Assembly (NCBI GenBank): GCA_021613535.1 | Contig: CP075494.1 | Span: forward strand, 124,001-188,000 | Direction of reading: 5' to 3' | Length of the DNA stretch: 64,000 nucleotides | DNA from: Adineta vaga | Lineage: Eukaryota > Rotifera | Part shown: in pieces, positions 34,032 to 44,246 of the stretch | Layout of the letters: every line of letters begins with the position of its first letter | How positions within the stretch are numbered: the first letter of the stretch is position 1 | Made by a program: the position numbers and the translations under genes | The notes under the pieces: generated by a model | Databases searched by the model: none | Told to the model about the DNA's origin: nothing | The model's input: the letters and a program-made list of their open reading frames with translations, nothing else

Positions 34032-35022
34032 TACAGGGCTGCCATATGTTCAGGCTTAAGATGGGGTACATTTGAGGTACAGTACTGGTCAAAATGGGGT
34101 GCGTCATGAGGTACACAGTTTTTTTGCGTGAGTTATAGGAACTACCAATGAGAGATCTATTTGAAAAAGTTTTGTTTTTCAGTAAAAACTCTATTTCGGG
34201 TCTTTTTCTCTGTTCTGAAAATAATCTTCGAGTTCTAGCTTTTATATCCGAAACAAGTGGTTCACGAATGCATCTTTTTGCGCTATATATTTGTTCAAAA
34301 AGACTAAAATATTCGCTTAAAGTCAAGCACCTAGTCAGAAGTTTTTGGCGGATTGAATATAGAGATATTTTGATTGCGGCCCTAGTCGAACATCTTGTAA
34401 GCAAGATCTTTGATAAGATCTTTGGTACAGATTGTAAAGATCTTATGTAGGATCTTTCATTATCTTACGTATGCCTTTTCAAGATCTTAGCTAGCAATAA
34501 TTGATATCTTGACTGTAAGATTTTGTATTCAGTGCGATATCATTTTATTTCATCATGTAAAATTAAACTTCACAGAAAAATAATCATTATTTCAAAAACT
34601 TATACAAATATATTCACATCTGACAATTAAAACAAACCACACACAATAACACATACATAAAGAACACATACAATACAAAATTAGAAAAAAAATATTAAAT
34701 AAAAAAATAAAAACGATAAATCTTTGCTAATTTTGAATTGAATTAAGCTTCCCCAACCAAATACATTTCAGCACTCGATGAAAATAAGATGATAAAAATC
34801 GTTTGATCGAATTTGATTATATCTAGAATAAATATTAGACAGTTCATGAATATCTGGAAAAAAGACAGTAAATTATCATTAATAAACGTGTATTATATTA
34901 ATTAACAAAGTTTTTTAAAACTTTGTTACTCATAAATATGAAAAATTTTCAGTTATAATCAAAATGAAAATCTATTCCTATTCGATAGAAAAAAGTCTGG
35001 ATTAAGTTTTATGATTTATCAT
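34032..35022. repeat. non-coding stretch with short repeats
   Basis: A 38-bp-period near-duplicate GGGGTACATTTGAGGTACA / GGGGTGCGTCATGAGGTACA lies at 34060-34115, and AGATCTT words recur at 34400-34500. Open frames on both strands at 33982-34450 overlap and show no domain. The rest to 35022 is AT-rich spacer. Confidence 0.4.
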
Positions 35023-36282
35023 TCATGAATATAACTTACGATGATTTGTTTGTTGTATAAATGAAAATTGTGATGATCTTAAATGTATTATTAAAGCAAT
35101 AAATTTAAAAATAATTTTAATAATAAGTAGAGAAATAAATTTAAGAATAGTATTAATTCCACCAATGAGACTAATAATAATTGTGATAATATAAATAATA
35201 TTCATTTCTTTTTCATAAGTAAATGAACAAAATGATGGTTTACATTTATAATAAAATTTCTCAAATGAATAAGAAAAATTCCATTCTTCAATCATCATTT
35301 CATTAAAAATTGTTTCAATTAATGTTGATGGAGAATATCGACTAGATAATGTTGAATTAAGTGGACTGATAGACAAAGGTATTATAACACCAATTTTATA
35401 AAAAATCTCTCGTAATTCATTTAAACAAGTATCTTTAAACGAACAAATCATTGATGATTTTAATACAGAATTAACAATAGAACAACCACCATGTATTCCT
35501 TCAATTTGCCAATCAATCTGTTCCATTTCTTTATCATCATTCATTTGATAATCAAAACTACATGTTGAATCAAGAATACAATTACATGGAATATTATTTT
35601 CATTTAAACCAAAATGAGGATTTATTTCAATACGTATTGATTCTGTTTCATAATAATTATTTGAACTTAATATTAAACTAAGATAAGTATTCATTTGTAT
35701 ATTACTTAAATATTGATTATTATGAAGTAATATATTAGTTAAAGATATTCTATAAAGAAATTCAGTTTGTGTTAATGTTGCAAATGTTTTATTTAATGAA
35801 TTAACTTGTAAAATAAATGAATTATTTGATAAAAGTTGAGAATTAATCAAATTTTTTGTTAAAAATTTATCAATTTCATCATTTATTGTTATATTTATAA
35901 TATCACAAAATGTTGATAATGTTTGAAAATAAGATGAAGCTATTGATAAAAAATTCAATTTTACATCTGAAGTATTTCTTGGAAGAAAACTTTGATACCA
36001 CCATGATTGAATAAAATCACTTGAACATATTTGATGATATTTAACTTGAATATTAAGAAAATCTTTATATGGTATTGATATTTGAGTACATGGACATTGT
36101 AATGTTGATGAATATTGTTTTTCTAATATTTCATATTCTTTTATAGTTGGATTTGAAATTGTTTCATTAATTGTTTGATTTAAAAAATTTGTTGATAAAA
36201 TAATAATACATAATGAAATAAACATTGAAATAATATTCATTATAATTTGTTTGATCAAATATTTCTTCAATAAAAAGTTCAT
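35023..36282 (-). CDS. bdelloid-type ectodomain protein, copy 2
   Basis: 419 residues. The N-terminal hydrophobic helix (IISMFISLCIIILSTNF) is followed by an extracellular-type region with CPCTQISIPYKDF, the HQICSSDFI motif, N-glycosylation sites and an EGF-like Cys cluster (CNCILDSTCSF). A long C-terminal hydrophobic segment (IIYIITIIISLIGGINTILKFISLLII) and a short tail follow. It is paralogous to the ORF at 36167-37393, aligning from CPCTQ/CTCTK through INELFIEE. It lacks that copy's cytoplasmic N-terminus and may therefore be a fusion remnant. Function unknown; many similar genes occur in bdelloids. Confidence 0.6.
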   Translation of the reverse strand: MNFLLKKYLIKQIIMNIISMFISLCIIILSTNFLNQTINETISNPTIKEYEILEKQYSSTLQCPCTQISIPYKDFLNIQVKYHQICSSDFIQSWWYQSFLPRNTSDVKLNFLSIASSYFQTLSTFCDIINITINDEIDKFLTKNLINSQLLSNNSFILQVNSLNKTFATLTQTEFLYRISLTNILLHNNQYLSNIQMNTYLSLILSSNNYYETESIRIEINPHFGLNENNIPCNCILDSTCSFDYQMNDDKEMEQIDWQIEGIHGGCSIVNSVLKSSMICSFKDTCLNELREIFYKIGVIIPLSISPLNSTLSSRYSPSTLIETIFNEMMIEEWNFSYSFEKFYYKCKPSFCSFTYEKEMNIIYIITIIISLIGGINTILKFISLLIIKIIFKFIALIIHLRSSQFSFIQQTNHRKLYS

Positions 36283-37393
36283 TTATAAGTAATTCAATTT
36301 TTGTTTTTGGATTAAAATGAGTTAATAATGATTGATTCAAAATTGAAATATTAATTTTATTTGAATAAGATAAAAGAAGAATATTTAAACATATTTGATT
36401 ATAAAAACATTCTAATGTTGATGATAATGTCATTTGTATTGGTAAACAATCAATTATTATACCTGATAAAGTTTCATTTATTTCAATTTTATTCATATCA
36501 TAAATTCCAAATTTTTCAGAAATATTATATAAATAAAGATTACCAGGTAAAGGACATGAACCATTATTTTTACAAGAACAAGATATTGAAGAATTTTTTA
36601 ATATATATTTATTTCCAAAGATTCCAAAATAACCTGATATATTTGTTGTAAATGAATTAAAAATATGATTAGATAATTGTGATAAACCAAAGTTATGTGT
36701 TACAACAATATAATTTGTTAATAAACCTGTTATTAATTCATTTGATTGAGTTATTCTTTGAATAATTCTTCTTGTTTGTATAAAATTCGATGATATTGTT
36801 CGATATAAGAAATTTAAAGTAGATAAAACTTTTGTTTCTAATAATTGTTCATTTAATAAAATTGAAGTCATTAAATGAGAATTATTAAATTGTTTAAGTG
36901 CATTTAAAACTGTAATTTTTGCATTTTGACAAAATATTCGAATTAATTGCCACATTGAACTTAAACTTGTTCGAACATCTATTGGCCAAATTAATGTTGA
37001 ATCTGCTTTAAATATAAAATCAATCCATTCTTGTGAAATAAAATCACTTGAACAAACTTGATGAAATGATGGTATTGTTTTAACAAATTTTTCATAAGGA
37101 ATTAAAACTTTTGTACATGTACATTGTAAATTATTTTGATATTTTTTTAAAAGATTTTCATAAACAGATTGACTTGGAAATGATACAGTTTTTGTCTCAT
37201 TTTGTTGACTAAGTGAAGCGTATGTTTTGAAAATAATAAGAGAAATAAGAACAAGAATAATATATAAACGAGTTGATAAGATTTCACGACGAATAATCAA
37301 TGGATCGGTTGTTCGAGAATCAAATACATTCAATGTAATCCATTTTATATGAACAATTTTATATAAAGATTGCAATAATACTCTTACTTGCAT
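36167..37393 (-). CDS. bdelloid-type ectodomain protein, copy 1, C-terminus lost
   Basis: 408 residues. It has a basic cytoplasmic start (MQVRVLLQSLYKIVH), a transmembrane helix (LYIILVLISLIIFKTYA), then an ectodomain with CTCTKVLIPYEKF and FHQVCSSDFI motifs shared with its neighbour. Where copy 2 continues into WNFSYSFEKFYYKCK and the C-terminal helix, this ORF instead runs into a 25-residue hydrophobic tail. That tail is copy 2's start read in another frame. The two ORFs overlap by 116 bp. Confidence 0.6.
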   Translation of the reverse strand: MQVRVLLQSLYKIVHIKWITLNVFDSRTTDPLIIRREILSTRLYIILVLISLIIFKTYASLSQQNETKTVSFPSQSVYENLLKKYQNNLQCTCTKVLIPYEKFVKTIPSFHQVCSSDFISQEWIDFIFKADSTLIWPIDVRTSLSSMWQLIRIFCQNAKITVLNALKQFNNSHLMTSILLNEQLLETKVLSTLNFLYRTISSNFIQTRRIIQRITQSNELITGLLTNYIVVTHNFGLSQLSNHIFNSFTTNISGYFGIFGNKYILKNSSISCSCKNNGSCPLPGNLYLYNISEKFGIYDMNKIEINETLSGIIIDCLPIQMTLSSTLECFYNQICLNILLLSYSNKINISILNQSLLTHFNPKTKIELLINELFIEEIFDQTNYNEYYFNVYFIMYYYFINKFFKSNN

Positions 37394-37442
37394 GATAAGA
37401 TTTTTCTAAAATAGAAATTTTTCAAGATTTGATCAAATTTAT

Positions 37443-37480
37443 AAGGGTGAGGTTTTTTTGTCTTCTCTTATCCTCACCCT
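37443..37480. repeat. telomere-motif foldback hairpin
   Basis: AAGGGTGAGG, a 19-nt loop, then TCCTCACCCT. It lies about 50 bp upstream of the copy 1 start codon. Confidence 0.6.
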
Positions 37481-37489
37481 CACTCCCTC

Positions 37490-38335
37490 AATATTCGCCT
37501 ATACATTTAAAAAATCAAGATGAAATATCTGTTAGATCTTTTCTAACAAACATTAAATTGAAATCAGTCGATTAAATACAACGAACGCGCTTCAGTTTTT
37601 TGAAACCCAATGTGATATAAAATATTATTAGATGTCAGCTAGTTTCTATTTTATATACGGAACTCATGATATAATTATTGTCATTTTTTTAGGTAGGATG
37701 TGGAAGCAAAATATTTTAATCAAAATTTAATGTGATTATTGCTAAAAAAATAATGAAAATCAGGATCCTTTAAGGAAATACGAATTTCCTGATAAAAAAA
37801 GAACATTTAATATTGGAATAAAGGTTTTAAAGACAACATTTCATCTGGGACGATATTTGAAATAAAACAAAAGCAGATTGACTTAATCAGTCTACAATGT
37901 GCAAGAATCGAACTTTATGGTTTTCATCCATTTATCTATTCACTTGTACGTTCGTTATATAAGACTTCTATATACAACAAGTTTTCTGTGTGAGTATTTA
38001 TATGTTACGATGCATCCGTATGTGTAGTTTCTGCTCCTGCTTATTTTTATATCACTAATGGTTTTCCAAGAATATAAATCGGTGTATGTTGATAATTATA
38101 AATGTTATCCTCTTTCTGCTTTTAATATCGATCCATCTTCTCTATGCATAGAGGACATCAAGAGACTCGTTATCATCATTCTCTTGTTTTTTTTTCATTT
38201 AAATAAGCGGCATGGTCAAACAAAACAAAAACACGTTAGTTTCATCGTTGCAAGGAAAAAGATATTATATTAGACGTCAATATGAAAAACGTGACATCTT
38301 TTATAGTTATAGACAATCATTGAAACTAGGATTCT
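37490..38335. other. intergenic, no gene seen
   Basis: AT-rich sequence between two divergent genes. The plus-strand frame 38058-38273 has no domain. Confidence 0.35.
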
Positions 38336-38653
38336 ATGAAGATATTCAAAAGTTTTCTATTGTTTTTTGTCATCGTACAATTGGTCGAAAGCACATTATA
38401 TCTTTATAATACAGAAGATAATTTTCAAATTGAATTTTACGATTGTATCTATTACGATGATTTACCGTATTGTCGTCGTCCGAAAGATCCTTTCTTTTTA
38501 CAGCGAGACAAAATTACAACACATTGTTATTACGATGGAAAAATTCATTTATTTTCATGGCTTCTTTCAGAGAATATTATTATACAAACATTATTACATC
38601 AATGGAAATCAAGCATAGAAAAGATCGAGCAATATTCTGTATATACTATATGA
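38336..38653 (+). CDS. small secreted protein or first exon
   Basis: 105 residues with a clear signal peptide (MKIFKSFLLFFVIVQLVES). After it comes a Cys-containing stretch (YDCIYYDDLPYCRRPKDPFF, HCYYDGKIHLFSWL). It resembles the start of larger bdelloid secreted or membrane proteins, so this is probably a truncated or first-exon remnant. No continuation was recognised downstream; overlapping frames are shadows. Confidence 0.4.
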   Translation: MKIFKSFLLFFVIVQLVESTLYLYNTEDNFQIEFYDCIYYDDLPYCRRPKDPFFLQRDKITTHCYYDGKIHLFSWLLSENIIIQTLLHQWKSSIEKIEQYSVYTI

Positions 38654-38729
38654 GTTATTATCGACACCTACATATGCAGTTCTGTAGAATCATAACTAAT
38701 GTGAATGTGTTTACAGAGAGATGGTAAAC

Positions 38730-40284
38730 TATCTCTATTCCGTGTTATTTTTTATCAAGACTTAACGTCATACTTCCGATTAGGTATTTTTAGTATGAAA
38801 AATCATTGATTCTTTATTATATTCATTTCAAATACAGAAAATCAACGATTTCGAGAAGATGGGTTTGACTCATCCAACACTCTTTTACTCAAAAAGATAA
38901 CGATTTTTTTTGTTATTCTCATACGGATATGAATTTTAATATAAAAAATTGCACCTTTACTCTTGAGAATGGAATACATTATCTTCAATGTAACCACTTA
39001 GAATATACTAAAACTTCTGATCTTAGTTAAAAGAATTTATCGGATAAGATGAACCATTCAAAATTGAGCAACTAAATATACTAATGTTACGTCTCTCGTG
39101 CTCTCTCTTATCCTCTTTATTCACTCCTTTAAATACTCTACCGAAGTATCAGAACAGAACATATCAAAACGTGACAGAATGAAACAAAGTGAAAAGCCAG
39201 AGAACATACTTGTGGCAGAAGAGATACATTCTGCCATAACAACTAACTTGTAGAACAATCGTAGATCATTAAAAAATCGTACAATACCACTTAAATTCAT
39301 GTTGCGACGGAATGGACACTACTGAACGATTTGATGCTAGAGCAGCTATCGTTTTGAAAAAAACTAAAATAACTATACTATTTTAAATTTATAATAGATT
39401 ATAGTCACATATTGTTTTTTCGTTCTTCCTATATATTTATATTACCACTTTGCATAGTAGAAAATGCTCGACAGAAAATGAACAAAGACCTTTTCTGTTT
39501 GATGTTATATAGAGCAGGAGCGGTCGTTGATATTATGGTGAGCAATACGTCAGTAGAAATATTTTTCTTTCTTTTTCACACTAGAAAAATGTTGTGAATA
39601 TTTTCTCATCTTCATCATACAAAAAAAGAAAAAGAAACGTTAAGTTTTACGATGATGGATTAGAATAGCACGTTCTTTCGATGTATGTCCACATAGTAGG
39701 ATTTAAGACACATGATGTCAAAAGTGAAAGTTTATTCTTTTCTTGCAAGATAATAAAAAACATATGTAGATAATTAATATTCAGAAAGATATGAAAAAAA
39801 TCACATATGTTCGATATTCATCAAATTCGATTCAAGACCTGGTATTGAATTTGACAGGACTAGAACAGATTTTTTAGATGACTGAATCCGATGCATCTTA
39901 TTAGGCAGTGTGAGTACAGTTGACGTCAGAGATTCACGATTGTCTGTTACACTTTTACCTTCACAGATCTTGCATAAATTTTTCTTAAAATTTTTGCTTA
40001 TATTCCCTTTGCTTATTCTTTCCCTCTCTCTTTTTCTCTTTCATTCGATCAATATCTTGTGTAGACGTGCATTTTTACAACTATTTTAACAACATAGTAT
40101 CTGAGATTCAGTCTCCACTTTGACGAGATAGAAAAGCGAAGAACATTTTTCCCTTTTTATTTTCTCTCGCTTAAAAAAAAGGCAAAGTGACAACCAGTTC
40201 TTTTTCTTTCGTTTTCTTTCTGAAAATAAAAAGAGATTTTTTTTTACTAAGGAATGTTTCTTATAATATTTCTTGTCAAAAAGT
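38730..40284. other. intergenic upstream of the ADP-ribosyltransferase
   Basis: No supported gene. Pyrimidine-rich tracts (CTCTCTCTTTTTCTC near 40025, TTTCTTTCG near 40205) precede the start codon at 40285. The small frame at 39412-39597 has no domain. Confidence 0.35.
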
Positions 40285-42359
40285 ATGATCGCTTCTCGTT
40301 GTTTGTCTATGCCTTCTCTTCTAGACTATTACTCTTCACAAATGTCATCAAACCAAGCACTTCGTGTTTGTCACAAGCGTATGTCAGAAATAATTCATTT
40401 ATTTTGGTTAGAATCTAACATAAATGACGAGATGTTGAACATTCAAAAGTGCTTACAATCAAACTGGAATCAAATTCAAGTCTTTAATAAGCTCGATGAA
40501 TACATAGAATATCTTGAACACGTAGAACAAGGCCAAAAAATTATTACCGTGTTATCTGCTGTTAATATCAATGAGCTGTTGAAAGAACTTTATTGTATAC
40601 CACAAATATCAGAATTTTGTATTTATATTAGAAACGAAAATGAACCGGAACAAAAGGAAAAGGTAAGAATTAGATATGCTGTTTAGTTATGAACAATGTA
40701 TTGATATTAACTGATGTGATAAGCAACAAAACATATCGAATAACAACGTCTAATTCTTATCTTTTCACGTTTTAGATCAAATGTATATTTCGAAATTCCA
40801 AGAGTCTTATAGATCATTTGTCTAAAAGACATCGTCGTCATCAACGTGCAGATGATGATTTTACTATCAATATTTATAATCAATCAACTTCGACATCATC
40901 TATTGAACAACAACGAATTGCTGAAAATGCAAAGTTTTTATATTTTCAAATGTCTATTGAAATCTTATTTAAAAATTTACCATATAACAACGAAAAATCT
41001 AATCAAGATTTGATTGAAATATTGAAAGAAAAGTGTTCAGAAAATAACGATGTATTAAAAGAGTTTCAGCGTGATTATCGTCCAGAAATGGCAATTTATT
41101 GGTATACGAGATCATTCTTCTTATATGAATCCATGAATAGAGCACTTCGAGATAACGATATTGATATTTTATTAGCAATGCGTTCGTTTATCATCGACTT
41201 GTACGAGCAACTCTACAAGTTACATCAAACTCAGTTCAGCAGAAAACAAAATTCTATTATTCGTGTTTACCGTGGACAATCGTTATCTATCTCTTATCTT
41301 AAATTAATTCGTAATAATATTAATGGATTCATATCACTCAACAGTTTTCTGTCAACAAGCACCGATATAGATTTCGCTATAGGATTTGCAGCTGCAGGTG
41401 AAATAGCAGATAACCTTACACATTGTTTATTACAAATCAGTATTGATCCACATATGACGAACGCTGCATTTGCCGTGATAAAGGATCTAAGTTGCCACTC
41501 AGATGAAAATGAATTATTAATCAATTTAGGATCGATCTGTCGTATTGATGATGTTGAATATGATCAAGATCAAGAATTGTGGAAAATAACTCTAACACTG
41601 TGTGATTTGGATAGTTATGAATTAAAAGATCTTCTAGTAGATATGAGGAAATCAGCGGGAAATGGTGCCTCATGTCTGGGTTGGCTAATGTATAAAAAAG
41701 GTGATTTTCCGAGATCTATCAAATACTATCAAGCAGCAATAAATGATTTGACAACAAGCGATTTGGATAGAGCTTTATGCAATCGAGGTTTGGCATTAAT
41801 TTCTGGTGAAATGAAACAATTCGACAAACAAATTATGTATCAAACGAATGCAAGAGAATTATTTAAGCAATTAAGTCCTATCGAGTATATGATCGATATC
41901 GCTCAAGCACAAACAATTATTGGCGAAGCTTATGTCTTCAAGAAAGAGTTTGAGAAGGCTTTTCATTATCTTCTAGCGTCGCTTTTCCTACTTCCTACTG
42001 ACCATTTTGGACGAGCAAATGTCTTTATGACAATGGCTAATCTATATGACGAAAGATTCGAATTCAAAACAGCACTTGATTTCTACAACTTAGCACTTAA
42101 TATTTACCATCAGCATTTAAACGAAAACGATATTTCGTTTGCAAGACTATACAGTAATATTGGAGTAACATATGGAAGAATTGGTGATTCTACTAAGCAA
42201 TTAAAATATTATCATAAAGCACGTGATATATTTAATAGAGCTTCACATCCGGATCATCAACAAATAGCTATAATTGATGATAATATTAAACGTGCGAAAT
42301 CACAACAAACACTCATGCAAGCAATCGATATATATCTCTACATTAACTCGATACTCTAA
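40285..42359 (+). CDS. NAD-arginine ADP-ribosyltransferase with TPR repeats
   Basis: Two exons, 40285-40662 and 40776-42359, are joined across a 113-bp intron (AAG|GTAAGA to TTTTAG|ATC) with phase 0, giving 653 residues. The N-terminal 150 residues are the family's leader domain. The transferase domain has RVYRGQ (NAD-binding Arg), LNSFLSTST and ENELLINLG with the ExE pair of arginine-specific enzymes. From about residue 450 at least four TPR units follow (ASCLGWLMYKKGDFPRSIKYY, AKTIIGEAY-like, ANLYDERFEFKTALDFYNLAL, YSNIGVTYGRIGDSTKQLKYY). It probably attaches ADP-ribose to protein arginines. A LINE inserted into codon 642, so the last codons and the 3' UTR are now LINE sequence. It also lost its own terminator region, but the catalytic and TPR parts are whole. 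Confidence 0.9.
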
Positions 42360-42374
42360 AACAACCCCCATCCT

Positions 42375-42557
42375 ATGAACCCTATATATGGAACTCAAGA
42401 TGAGTTCCTGACGAACGGTGATTCTTTAGAACCGAATTATTGGCAAGAAAGAATCAACAATGATACTCAATTTATGCAGTTTATGATCGAAGTTTACAAG
42501 AACCAACGCTTGGATATAGGAAAGAATGAAATAAATAACAAACAAGTGAATCATTAA
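42375..42557 (+). CDS. upstream ORF, or ORF1 start cut by a stop
   Basis: 60 residues (MNPIYGTQDEFLTNGDS...), in the same frame as ORF1. It is separated from ORF1 only by TAA at 42555-42557 and 12 further codons. Either it is a short leader ORF or ORF1 once began here and gained a nonsense codon. Confidence 0.35.
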   Translation: MNPIYGTQDEFLTNGDSLEPNYWQERINNDTQFMQFMIEVYKNQRLDIGKNEINNKQVNH

Positions 42558-42593
42558 ACACAACAACAAATCACAAACCAAATCCCTCGACTA

Positions 42594-44246
42594 ATGGATC
42601 AACCAGCTTATGCATCACCTATTCAACAACTACATCAACAGGATCATGTACGTACAACAAAGACATCTATGGGTAATGTCTATGACAACTCAACTCCAGT
42701 GAATCAAATCTCATCTACACTACGTAGGCAATTGGAAGAAAGTAACTCACCAGACAAAGGTTATCAACGACAAGTGAAAAAACAACGACCTCATGGACCA
42801 GCTGCAACAACGATGCCAGCAACAGCAATAACATCGCCATCTAGACGTCAGTTTGGCTTTCCAATTCGACACCTTAAACATGCAATTGCAAATAGACCAC
42901 CTTGCTTCTTCATCAAATTTACAAATAACAGTAAAGATGAACAACATCAAATCCCATCGATAATGAACACAGCCAAATGGATAAAAGAAGTGGTCTTCCA
43001 ACAGTCAGATGAACGAATCGAAGAATTTTCATTATTCATTCCAGCTGGTAACAATCGTTACAAATTCGGAGTAGCATCAAAAGAGGACTTTTTGAAACTC
43101 TGGCGATGTAACTGGCCGAACAAAATGAATCAGATGGAAGTGGAAGTGGAGCGTCCGCGCGCATTACCGGACTCATGTGCTCTAGTAATACGTTACATTC
43201 CACCTGACATCAACGTCGAATCCAGATACAAAGAAATTACAAAAACATTAAAATCTGCAGTAGCATTAACAAAAATTAATTATCATCGTAAACGAACAAC
43301 AAATGATTACAGATTCTGTGTAACAGATTCTAATGAATATGATGAAATTATTAAAATCGGGAGAATAGCAATGGGTCACTTGCTCCTTCCAATTACACCG
43401 TTCATACCAGGTTTAAATATGACATATTGCAACAACTGTTGGGAATTAGGACACACGAGAACTCAATGCAAAATTGAGCCAAGATGCCGGAAATGTCTCG
43501 ATAGATGGGATCCCGACCACCGATGTCAAAAACCAGTACTTTGTGCGCAATGCCAAGGAACACATCCTTCACTCAGCTTGGAATGCATTGTGGTAAAAAA
43601 TTACCGTAAAACCCTGCAGGAAGAAGTCAATATGGCAATAAAAGGTGGAATTATAACCCAAATGGATGGTAATAAAAAGCAAAAGGATATCCAACAAATG
43701 AACATCGACTTTCCGACGCTTAAGCCAAATATTAATCAACAACCAACCTGGGGCAATCAAAAGATATGGTCAAATGCAGGACAATCAAAACAGGAACAAG
43801 AACAACTGAAGGAAATTAAAAAACAAACTAATAATGTATTAGACGCAACGCGGCGAATGGAGACAAAATTGGATACTCAAGTCTTGAAATTGGAAAACTC
43901 AGACAAGTGGTTATCAATTAACAAACAAGGTATATTGGTAATAGCAAATATAATGCAACAAACAATCGATACATTATTAATAAAGGAGAAGAAAAATCAA
44001 GTACCAGTTCTACAAGAGTCAGCACAACAAATGGCAGAATTTAAAAGAGACATTACAGAGAAATTCAATACATTATCATTTGAACAACAACAGCAACCAT
44101 CAAACTCATTAGCACCTCAAACCAACAACAACCAAACGACTGACCCGACGATTAGAATAGCAACATCGATGCCAACAGCGTATACTAACTCTCTTCCAAA
44201 GAAGCAAGTAGAGCAAGATTACTCGATGAATCGATCAAATGACTAA
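42594..44246 (+). CDS. LINE ORF1 (nucleic-acid-binding, gag-like)
   Basis: 550 residues. The N-terminus is Gln/Pro-rich, the middle has an RRM-like segment (CALVIRYIPPDINVESRYKE), then three CCHC-type knuckles (CNNCWELGHTRTQC, CRKCLDRWDPDHRC, CAQCQGTHPSLSLEC). The C-terminus is Gln/Asn-rich and helical. Such proteins bind element RNA. The stop overlaps the ORF2 start in ATGACTAA (44239-44246), which points to termination-reinitiation or frameshifting for ORF2. Confidence 0.9.
   Translation: MDQPAYASPIQQLHQQDHVRTTKTSMGNVYDNSTPVNQISSTLRRQLEESNSPDKGYQRQVKKQRPHGPAATTMPATAITSPSRRQFGFPIRHLKHAIANRPPCFFIKFTNNSKDEQHQIPSIMNTAKWIKEVVFQQSDERIEEFSLFIPAGNNRYKFGVASKEDFLKLWRCNWPNKMNQMEVEVERPRALPDSCALVIRYIPPDINVESRYKEITKTLKSAVALTKINYHRKRTTNDYRFCVTDSNEYDEIIKIGRIAMGHLLLPITPFIPGLNMTYCNNCWELGHTRTQCKIEPRCRKCLDRWDPDHRCQKPVLCAQCQGTHPSLSLECIVVKNYRKTLQEEVNMAIKGGIITQMDGNKKQKDIQQMNIDFPTLKPNINQQPTWGNQKIWSNAGQSKQEQEQLKEIKKQTNNVLDATRRMETKLDTQVLKLENSDKWLSINKQGILVIANIMQQTIDTLLIKEKKNQVPVLQESAQQMAEFKRDITEKFNTLSFEQQQQPSNSLAPQTNNNQTTDPTIRIATSMPTAYTNSLPKKQVEQDYSMNRSND

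Noticed and set aside
33982-34450. 140-residue minus-strand ORF and 100-residue plus-strand ORF
   Set aside because: They overlap each other, cover short repeats and have no recognisable domain.
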